Shown: piece after piece, positions 6,536 to 12,692 of the stretch
How positions within the stretch are numbered: position 1 is the first letter of the stretch
How the letters are laid out: each line of letters starts with the position of its first letter
NCBI GenBank assembly: GCA_016209005.1
Contig: JACQWZ010000116.1
Location: 1 to 21,035 of the forward strand
DNA length: 21,035 nucleotides
Reading direction: 5' to 3'
From: Candidatus Kuenenbacteria bacterium
GTDB taxonomy: Bacteria > Patescibacteriota > Patescibacteriia > UBA2591 > PGYQ01
The notes under the pieces: generated by a model
Told to the model about the DNA's origin: nothing
Databases searched by the model: none
What the model saw: only the letters and a program-made list of their open reading frames with translations
Position numbers and translations under genes: made by a program

Positions 6536-7987
6536 TTAGATTTTTCCCAAATCCAAATATTCGTTCATTTTTATTTTTTCCGCAAATTCGGGCATGTGAC
6601 TGATTAGAATCATTGCTCCTTTATATTCATTAAGCGCTTTGGCAATCACAGGAATGTGTCTAAAATTAATATGATTTGTCGGTTCGTCTAAAATTAAAAG
6701 TCCGGGTTTCATTAATACTAATCTGGCGAAAGACAATAATCCTTTTTGTCCTTCGGATAAATGTGATATTTTGTGTCCCATTAAATCGCCAGTGATGAGA
6801 AAGCCAGCCGCAACCGATCTCATTGTTTGTTCGTCCACGCCTTCAGCTAAAATACTTTTTAAAGAATCAAAAACAGTATCATCAAAATTTAAATTTGCAA
6901 AATCTTGACTGTAATATCCAACGCAAACTCCGTCTAATATTTTAGTTTCTTCATTTTTATTTTCCACAAGCGATCGCAATAAAGTGCTTTTACCAATTCC
7001 ATTTGGACCAGATATTAGCATATGCATATTTTTCAAAAGCGCTTTGTCTACTTTTTTAATTATTGGCTGATGATCCTTAATAATTTTTACTGATTTTATT
7101 GTGACAATATTTCCAACAACGTCCTGGGCCGGGATTATAAAATTTCTTATTGTTTTATCCTCTCTTCTGACGTCCACTTTATTTTCTTCCATCTCTTCTG
7201 TTTCGTTTCGCAATTTTTGTGCCAATTTTCTCATTTTTCCGCCTTTATTCGCAAAAAAATTAACCTTATCTTTGCGATCTTGAATTTGTTTTTCTAATTG
7301 AACGTTTTTCTTGATTTCTCTTTCCACTCTTTTGCTTATTTCTTCCACCACTGAAAAATAATCTCCGACATAGGTTTCAATTTTTTTAGTAAAAATATCT
7401 AAATAAATAACTCCTTCGGTAAAACAATTTAAAAAATCCGCGTCATGAGATATAACAATAACAGTTTTGTCATACATTATTAAAAATGTGATTAAATGAT
7501 CAATGCCTGTTGGATCAAGATTGTTTGTTGGTTCGTCTAACAATAAAATGTCTGGATTTTTAATTAAGGCGTAGGCTAATAATAATCTAGCTTTTTGTCC
7601 GCCTGAAAGATCGCCTACTTTTTTATCTGTTGGAATAATTAGATTAACAGCCTCCATAACTTTGCTTATTTGACTTTTAAGATTGGCTGGCGTTATTTCA
7701 AAAGATTTGGCAAAATATTTTTCCAAAGTTAAATTAAAATCCTCTCTGGCAATCGTTTGCATTGCCGCGCCGATTGTCGCATTGTTGGTAATGGATATTT
7801 TCCCCGTTTTTGGTTTAGGGTCTCCTTGGATTAAATTAAAAAGAGTGCTTTTGCCCGCTCCATTTTGTCCCATCAAAGTGATTTTCGCTCCCTTGCGAAC
7901 ACAAAAACTAGCCTCATCCAAAATGGGTTTTTTATATAAATATTCAAACGACACATTATCAAATCTTAAAATTACTTCTTCAGCCAT
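6536..7987 (-). CDS. ABC-F family ATPase (ribosome-associated type)
   Basis: Two ABC domains without membrane segments identify an ABC-F protein, a class that acts on ribosomes (translation factors or antibiotic-target protection). Domain 1 shows Walker A GQNGAGKST (40-48), signature LSGGQ (127-131), Walker B LLLDEPTNNLD (148-158) and H181. A charged linker (about 200-280) corresponds to the P-site-contacting region. Domain 2 shows GPNGIGKST (327-335), LSEGQ (410-414), LILDEPTNHINF (431-442) and H464. At 483 residues it is somewhat shorter than usual members. In domain 2 the usual NHLD after Walker B reads NHIN, removing the aspartate of the D-loop. The subtype and any resistance role cannot be assigned by eye. 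It heads an apparent operon with the phosphoesterase-domain gene. Confidence 0.88.
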   Translation of the reverse strand: MAEEVILRFDNVSFEYLYKKPILDEASFCVRKGAKITLMGQNGAGKSTLFNLIQGDPKPKTGKISITNNATIGAAMQTIAREDFNLTLEKYFAKSFEITPANLKSQISKVMEAVNLIIPTDKKVGDLSGGQKARLLLAYALIKNPDILLLDEPTNNLDPTGIDHLITFLIMYDKTVIVISHDADFLNCFTEGVIYLDIFTKKIETYVGDYFSVVEEISKRVEREIKKNVQLEKQIQDRKDKVNFFANKGGKMRKLAQKLRNETEEMEENKVDVRREDKTIRNFIIPAQDVVGNIVTIKSVKIIKDHQPIIKKVDKALLKNMHMLISGPNGIGKSTLLRSLVENKNEETKILDGVCVGYYSQDFANLNFDDTVFDSLKSILAEGVDEQTMRSVAAGFLITGDLMGHKISHLSEGQKGLLSFARLVLMKPGLLILDEPTNHINFRHIPVIAKALNEYKGAMILISHMPEFAEKIKMNEYLDLGKI

Positions 7988-7990
7988 AAA

Positions 7991-8022
7991 TTAGCTTTTA
8001 GCTTTTAGCTTTTAGCTTTTAG
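7991..8022. repeat. Tandem 7-bp repeat (TTAGCTT)
   Basis: Four full units plus a partial one follow the ABC-F start codon region. The same words recur at 10207-10230 and inverted at 10347-10375. Confidence 0.7.
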
Positions 8023-8114
8023 GAAATTATAATGATAAAGTCAGTCACTAAATTTATAAATTTATTAAAAAATTTCTAATTTTCAATTTCTAATTTTCAT
8101 TAAATTTCTAATTT

Positions 8115-8230
8115 CAGGAGTTACGCACTATTAATGTGCATTTGGCTAATATTAGCTAAAAATGAAAAATTAACAAAAATTCAATTTTCGCTAACTTTAG
8201 CCATTTTTTGATTAAACTGCGTAAGTCCTG
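8115..8230 (+). mobile_element. MITE-like element, family 1, copy A
   Basis: The 116-bp element has terminal inverted repeats CAGGAGTTACGCA and TGCGTAAGTCCTG (12 of 13 match) and is flanked by the direct repeat AATTT (8110-8114 and 8231-8235). It holds the perfect palindrome GCTAATATTAGC and appears identical to copies at 12437 and 19518. It has no ORF, so it would need a transposase in trans. Confidence 0.9.
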
Positions 8231-8403
8231 AATTTTACAATTTTCAATTTATCCCATTAAATAATTTTTACAGAACAAAAATTGCTTTGCATTTAAAGTA
8301 TGAATGACTAAATAAAATAATTAAAAACAAAAAATAATAAGAAATAAACGTTTAGAAATTTTATCATTGAAAATTTAATAGAAATTAGAAATTGAAAATT
8401 ATT

Positions 8404-8530
8404 TTTGTATTTTCTTGTTTTTATGTTTTTATGTTTTTGTGTTTTTTTGTTTTCTTGTTTCTTTGTTTTTGTGTTTTAGTGTTTTTGTGTTCTCGTGTTT
8501 TTTTTGTTTTTTTGTTTTAATGTTTTCTTA
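8404..8530. repeat. Degenerate TGTTTTT minisatellite
   Basis: Irregular repeats of TGTTTTT(A/G) with occasional C make a strongly T-rich strand. It produces a spurious Phe/Cys/Val-rich ORF at 8415. It may mark a replication-slippage site. Confidence 0.6.
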
Positions 8531-8568
8531 TTTTATTATTGTAAAAACAAAAAGTCAATTTATCAATC

Positions 8569-8596
8569 TTGACAAACCCCTAAAATGTGATACAAA
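8569..8596 (+). promoter_or_regulatory. Candidate sigma-70-type promoter
   Basis: A perfect TTGACA (8569-8574) is followed after 16 bases by TACAAA (8591-8596), a 4/6 match to TATAAT. Transcription would then start at about 8603, at or next to the ATG at 8605, so the mRNA would be nearly leaderless. Confidence 0.4.
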
Positions 8597-8604
8597 TAGG
8601 ATAT

Positions 8605-10227
8605 ATGAAAAATCAATTTAAACAAAAAACAATATTTTTTATCTTATTTTTAGCAGTCATTTTTTTATTCCCTGCTTTTTCTTTTGCGGCAATTAAAAAA
8701 ACTCCCGCTTATCAAGCTAGTTTAGTAAAACAAAGTTTTTCTGCAACTAAAATTGAAGCGAATAAAGAAATTTCTTTTGAAGTTAAATTTAAAAATACTG
8801 GAACAGCCACTTGGTATAATAATGGCCTTAATTATCTTACTTTAAACACAACGGATCCAAGCGAAAGAGAAAGCACTTTTTATCATTCTTCTTGGCCATA
8901 TTCTTTTCAAGCAACAAAAATGCAAGAAAAAAAAGTTAAACCGGGAGAAATTGGAACTTTTAAATTTATTCTTCATAGCCCAACTATTTTTGAAACAAAA
9001 AAATATGTGGAAAAATTTAGATTAGTCGCTAATAATTTAACTTTAGTTGAAGGAAAAGGAGTGATAACAATTTCCATTAATGTTAAAGGAATTCCTAAGC
9101 CAAAAGAAGAGTCTAAAAGATTTAATTTATTTTATAAAACCAAACCAACAAATGGAGAAGTAAAACAAAAAATTAAAATAGTTTCAAATGAAAAATATGA
9201 AATTAAAGATAAAGACGGCTTTTTATTAATTAGTCAACCAGCTGGAAGCGAAAGTGAAATCGAATTTAACTTTCAAACTAAAAGATATTTTTTAAATATT
9301 AATGGACAAAGAATTTTAGGCACGGATTCTTTTTTAAGATTTTATCCAGACAAACAATCGGAAGGAATTTTAGAAATTACAAATTATGATAGTTCTTATC
9401 AATTAGATAAAGACGGCGCTGGTATTAATACCAATAAATTTCAAGGAACATTAGAAATAAATTATGCTCCGGAAACAGAACGGCTTTTGATTATCAATGA
9501 AACGCCAGAGAAATATTTTTTAAATTATTTTAAAAAAGCGACTAATTTTAACCCAAATGAATTAATTTCTGATTCTGATTTCACAAATTATAATTCAATG
9601 ACTCTTGCTGAAATCCAAACTTTTTTAGAAGAAAAGGGAAGTTATTTAGCAAATTATGTTATTCCTACAGAAATGGAAATTCCTTTTTGTTATAAGGGTG
9701 GAAAAAGTTCAATAAAAGTTTCTCAAGAAAATGCTGGAAAAAAAGTTTCTGAATTAATTTTTGCAGAAGCCCAGGAGCATCAAATTAATCCGCAGGTTAT
9801 TTTAGTAACTATTCAAAAAGAACAAAGCGGAATTACCATAATGCCAGATAATAATAAACTTGCTTGGCTTTTGGGTTATGGCAAAAATGATACTATGGCA
9901 AACTGTTTATATAGTTTTAATCAGGCAAAATCTCAAGCAGAGCTTGGTGGAGTTGGTAATCAAATCGCTTATTCTATTGCATCACTTCAAAAAAATTTTA
10001 ATAATGGAATTGGCCCTCAAATAAATGGTGTCACTTCTAAAGTTGGCGATAAAATTTTTCTTTCTAATGGAAGCAAGGAACCAATTGAAGTTTCTCTTTC
10101 TAATAAAGCAACCGCTTGCCTTTATAAATATACGCCGCATGTTTATAATGGAAATTATAATTTCTGGAAAAATTATCAAGCGTGGTTTGTAAATCCACAA
10201 CCATATAAATTAGCTTTTAGCTTGTAG
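8605..10227 (+). CDS. Exported protein: NBR1-like Ig domain, SpoIID-like middle, lysozyme-like C-terminus
   Basis: The ATG at 8605 is preferred over the in-frame GTG at 8587 because it begins a clean signal peptide (residues 1-28, KNQFKQK then a hydrophobic core ending FSFA) and follows AGGA. The mature part has an Ig-like region (about 38-160) resembling the FW domain of NBR1 (VKFKNTGTATWYNNG, 60-74), then a segment (about 195-306) with NKFQGTLEINY and RLLIINETPEKYF, which recalls the start of SpoIID/LytB. The C-terminal part (370-528) has LIFAEAQEHQINPQVILVTIQKEQS (384-408) with E406 as a candidate catalytic residue, GVGNQIAYSIASLQKNF and KATACLYKYTPHVYNG. That pattern resembles wall-lytic modules seen in secreted proteins of Patescibacteria and Actinobacteria. 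Substrate is unproved. The last codons and stop come from the TTAGC-type repeat, so the C-terminal tail may be accidental. Confidence 0.7.
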   Translation: MKNQFKQKTIFFILFLAVIFLFPAFSFAAIKKTPAYQASLVKQSFSATKIEANKEISFEVKFKNTGTATWYNNGLNYLTLNTTDPSERESTFYHSSWPYSFQATKMQEKKVKPGEIGTFKFILHSPTIFETKKYVEKFRLVANNLTLVEGKGVITISINVKGIPKPKEESKRFNLFYKTKPTNGEVKQKIKIVSNEKYEIKDKDGFLLISQPAGSESEIEFNFQTKRYFLNINGQRILGTDSFLRFYPDKQSEGILEITNYDSSYQLDKDGAGINTNKFQGTLEINYAPETERLLIINETPEKYFLNYFKKATNFNPNELISDSDFTNYNSMTLAEIQTFLEEKGSYLANYVIPTEMEIPFCYKGGKSSIKVSQENAGKKVSELIFAEAQEHQINPQVILVTIQKEQSGITIMPDNNKLAWLLGYGKNDTMANCLYSFNQAKSQAELGGVGNQIAYSIASLQKNFNNGIGPQINGVTSKVGDKIFLSNGSKEPIEVSLSNKATACLYKYTPHVYNGNYNFWKNYQAWFVNPQPYKLAFSL

Positions 10228-10384
10228 CTTTTTAGATTAAAACATAAAATATAATTTTCAATTTTCAAGTACCAATTTTCAAACAATTTTCAATGATTTA
10301 ATTTTTTAATTAATTCTTTATTTATAAGCATCGTAAATTCAAGTCTAAAAAGCTAAAAAGCTAATTTCTAAGAAGCTAATTTTT

Positions 10385-11758
10385 ATGATAAAACAAACAA
10401 CTAAAAAATTCGCACTTTTATTTTTGACTTCTTTTTTATTTATTTTTTTTCCTATTTTTTCTGTTGAAGCAATAAATTGTTGTAATTTTAAGGATCTAAA
10501 AATACACCTTGCTGATCCAGAATGTAAAAATGATGAATATACTTGCAAAGAGGTAATAAATCAAAATATATGTTCACCAAATCCTCCGATAGGTCCCAAT
10601 TCTTGTTCTAATTATGATTTTTGTAAAGTAAAGGGTTGTTGTAAAAAAACAGTTGCCCCATATGTTACTTGTGTTGAAAAAATTAGAATAGATTGTCAAG
10701 ATTGTTTTTTCCCTAATCAAGATTGTAAAAGCGTAAATGGATGTAAAGAAGGAATAATAGAAGAAATAGGTTGCTGTGTAAATTATCTTCCCATAGAAGG
10801 AGGGGTAAAAATTAATTGTGTGGACAATAAAAAACTTTTAGAATGCGCTGGTACTTTTAAAAAAGGATTGTGTTCCAATGTGGTTGGTTGTCCTCAATTT
10901 GGAGAAACAAAGCCGAAAGAAGAAAGAAAACCATTAGATCCTTTAAATTTTATTCCTAGTGTTACAATTCCCGGTTCAGAATTTCAAGCTGGAAAAATAA
11001 TGCCAGTTAGCAAAGATAATGTTAGCGATTTATTAGCCCGATATATTAGCGCGGTTTTTGAATTTCTTGTCGCTATCTCGGCGATTTTAGCTGTTTTAAT
11101 GATTTTTTTCGCTGGAATTAAATGGATGTTGGCCTTTGGCAGTTCAGAAAAAGTGGGAGAGGCAAGAAAAATGATCGGCAACGCGATTCTTGGTTTAGTG
11201 TTAGCTTTGGCAACTTATACCATTTTATCTTTAATAAATCCCCATTTGGTTATTTTAAAAAGTTTGAATATAAGGGGGATTGAAAGGATAGAATTGGAAT
11301 ATCATGGACAAAAATATACAATTGATGGAACTCAATGTGAACCATTATCATCGGGATCGTGTTCGGTGGAAGAATTAAATAAAACTTGTTTTAATAATTT
11401 TGGACCAGAGATTGTGAAACAAGCAGCAGGTATTTGTAAAATTGAAAGTGAGGGCAAGTCAATTCCTAGTGGAAGCGATATATGCGAAACGACAAATAGA
11501 AGAGTTGTTTCATTCGGACTATTTCAAATTAATATTAGTGCTCATGAAATTAATGGGCTAAATTGTCCAAGCGCTTTTAATCATCCTTTTACGGCTCAAT
11601 ATAAAAATTGTTATGTAATAAATGGCAAAACAGAACTTTATAACCAATGTAAATCTGCTACTTTAAATAATATAATTAATATTAATAAAGCTTGTGAGAT
11701 ATATAAAAGTAATCATAGTTGGAGGCCATGGGGTGCTAATCGAATTTGTCAATTTTAA
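10385..11758 (+). CDS. Exported Cys-rich / VirB2-like pilin / lysozyme-like fusion protein
   Basis: This 457-residue product has four parts. A signal peptide (1-29) is followed by a Cys-rich ectodomain (30-170) with 20 cysteines, including CC pairs at 32/33, 85/86 and 130/131. Residues 212-290 form two hydrophobic helices around FFAGIKWMLAFGSSEKVGEA (241-260) and ARKMIGNAILGLVLALATY, the layout of T4SS pilins (VirB2/TrbC). The C-terminal part (about 325-457) is lysozyme-like: QAAGICKIESEG (346-357), with E354 as the probable acid, SFGLFQIN (376-383), and WRPWGA (446-451), plus ten more cysteines. In type IV secretion VirB1 is the lytic enzyme and VirB2 the pilin, so the chain looks like a VirB2-VirB1 composite. 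It follows another exported lytic-type protein on the same strand after 157 bases. Catalysis and pilus assembly are inferred. No Shine-Dalgarno site is obvious. Confidence 0.75.
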   Translation: MIKQTTKKFALLFLTSFLFIFFPIFSVEAINCCNFKDLKIHLADPECKNDEYTCKEVINQNICSPNPPIGPNSCSNYDFCKVKGCCKKTVAPYVTCVEKIRIDCQDCFFPNQDCKSVNGCKEGIIEEIGCCVNYLPIEGGVKINCVDNKKLLECAGTFKKGLCSNVVGCPQFGETKPKEERKPLDPLNFIPSVTIPGSEFQAGKIMPVSKDNVSDLLARYISAVFEFLVAISAILAVLMIFFAGIKWMLAFGSSEKVGEARKMIGNAILGLVLALATYTILSLINPHLVILKSLNIRGIERIELEYHGQKYTIDGTQCEPLSSGSCSVEELNKTCFNNFGPEIVKQAAGICKIESEGKSIPSGSDICETTNRRVVSFGLFQINISAHEINGLNCPSAFNHPFTAQYKNCYVINGKTELYNQCKSATLNNIININKACEIYKSNHSWRPWGANRICQF

Positions 11759-11767
11759 ATAAAATTT

Positions 11768-11812
11768 ATGCCACAAAACAAAATCGAAACAATTTATGTT
11801 TGTTCAAAATAA
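11768..11812 (+). pseudogene. Truncated duplicate of the radA 5' end
   Basis: The 43 bases from this ATG match the first 43 of radA (12693-12735) with four differences. It encodes 14 residues resembling the RadA N-terminus (ETIYVCSK identical) and then a TAA. The REP/RAYT cassette begins immediately after. It looks like a remnant of the original radA start, left when the cassette arrived. Confidence 0.75.
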
Positions 11813-11814
11813 TC

Positions 11815-11874
11815 GTAGGGGTGATTCTATGTAATCGCCCACATACAAAGGGCGAAAACATAGTTTCGCCTCTA
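11815..11874. repeat. REP pair upstream of the RAYT gene
   Basis: Two hairpins, GTGATT-CTATGT-AATCGCCC and GGGCGAAA-ACATAG-TTTCGCC, lie head to head; their loops CTATGT and ACATAG are complementary. The outer ends are GTAGGGG and a decayed CCTCTA. The same arrangement recurs at 12161-12263. Confidence 0.75.
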
Positions 11875-12160
11875 TAATAAATATGAAATACGATCCACAA
11901 AAACATCATCGTCAATCAATTCGTTTAAAAGGATATGATTATTCCCAAAATGGGGCATATTTTGTGACAATTTGTACGCAAAATGGAAATGTTTGTTTGG
12001 TAAAATTGAAAATGAAAAAATGATTTTAAATAATGCGGGAGAAATGATTAAAAAATGGTGGATGGAATTAAAAAATAAATTTAACAACATTATATTGGAT
12101 GAAAACATTGTGATGCCAAATCATTTACATGGAATTATAATAATACAAAATAACAATTCC

Positions 12161-12263
12161 GTAGGGGCGATTCTATGTAATCGCCCTCATAATGAATATC
12201 ACGAAAACATAAAAAACACGGATGGTGAAAATACAGAGGGCGAAAACATAGTTTCGCCCCTAC
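12161..12263. repeat. REP pair lying inside the RAYT coding sequence
   Basis: Bounded by GTAGGGGCGATT and its counterpart AGTTTCGCCCCTAC, it contains hairpins GGCGATT-CTATGT-AATCGCC and GGCGAAA-ACATAG-TTTCGCC separated by about 47 bases. It is read in frame, contributing VGAILCNRPH and ENIVSPLR between the HUH motif and the catalytic tyrosine. Confidence 0.75.
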
Positions 12264-12436
12264 GGCAAATAACAAATTTGTATAATGGGTTGGGTCAATA
12301 TATTTCATGGTTTAAACGATTATCAACTAATGAATATATTCGCAATGTAAAATTGGGTAAATTTCCACGATTTGAAAAATCAATTTGGCAACGCAATTAT
12401 TATGAACATATTATTCGTGATGAAAAATCATTAAAT

Positions 12437-12552
12437 CAGGACTTACGCAGTTTAATCAAAAAATGGCTAAAGTTAGCGAAAATTGAATTTTTGTTAATTT
12501 TTCATTTTTAGCTAATATTAGCCAAATGCACATTAATAGTGCGTAACTCCTG
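12437..12552 (-). mobile_element. MITE-like element, family 1, copy B
   Basis: The reverse complement appears identical to copies A and C over 116 bp. It is flanked by the direct repeat TAAAT (12432-12436 and 12553-12557). It interrupts the RAYT pseudogene, so it arrived after that cassette. Confidence 0.92.
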
Positions 12553-12619
12553 TAAATAAAATTCGCGAATATATTATTAACAATCCGTATAATTGGGAAA
12601 AAGACAAATTATACCAATC

Positions 12620-12647
12620 GTAGGGGCACGACGCATCGTGCCCCTAC
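12620..12647. repeat. Terminal REP hairpin of the RAYT cassette
   Basis: GTAGGGGCACGA and TCGTGCCCCTAC form a perfect 12-bp stem with a CGCA loop. The RAYT stop codon TAG is contained in its left arm. As a GC-rich hairpin before radA it might also attenuate transcription, but no T-tract follows. Confidence 0.75.
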
Positions 12648-12692
12648 AATAATTAAAATTTAATTCAAAAAAATAATAAATAACAAATTTAT

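Larger units (their letters stand above)
7988..8604. other. Divergent intergenic region (617 bp) packed with repeats
   Basis: This gap between divergent genes should hold promoters for both. It contains a 7-bp tandem repeat of TTAGCTT (7991-8022), family 1 transposable element copy A (8115-8230), the inverted AT-rich module (8343-8400), and a T/G-rich stretch (8404-8530) made of degenerate TGTTTTT units. The ORF covering the last part is low complexity and not a gene. A promoter candidate precedes 8605. Confidence 0.6.
11883..12623 (+). pseudogene. RAYT (REP-associated Y1 tyrosine transposase), broken by a frameshift and an insertion
   Basis: The ATG at 11883 opens MKYDPQKHHRQSIRLKGYDY and continues to VTICTQN, a typical RAYT start. 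One base is then missing near 11980; the frame shifts to KCLFGKIENEKMILN and continues with the HUH motif in VMPNHLHGIIII and the catalytic-tyrosine region NYYEHIIRDEKSLN. Family 1 copy B (12437-12552) interrupts there. Removing it with one TAAAT copy restores KIREYIINNPYNWEKDKLYQ and the TAG at 12621. The gene is therefore doubly inactivated. RAYTs are single-strand transposases that act on REP sequences, and REPs are found here upstream, inside and at its end. The open 179-codon frame from 11972 is only the middle part, and its last 25 or so residues come from the inserted element. Confidence 0.85.

Noticed and set aside
7101..7283. Plus-strand ORFs inside the ABC-F gene (also 7683-7994)
   Set aside because: Antisense shadows of a gene with full ABC-F motifs.
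8587..8604. GTG start for the exported protein at 8605
   Set aside because: It would place six residues before the signal peptide; the ATG has AGGA upstream and gives a standard signal sequence.
8415..8621. 68-codon Phe/Cys/Val-rich ORF
   Set aside because: It is translated from the degenerate TGTTTTT repeat; low complexity with no domain and it overlaps the start of the real gene.
10345..10548. Minus-strand ORF across the start of the pilin-lysozyme gene (and 10984-11181)
   Set aside because: Shadow frames of a long gene with signal peptide and domain motifs.
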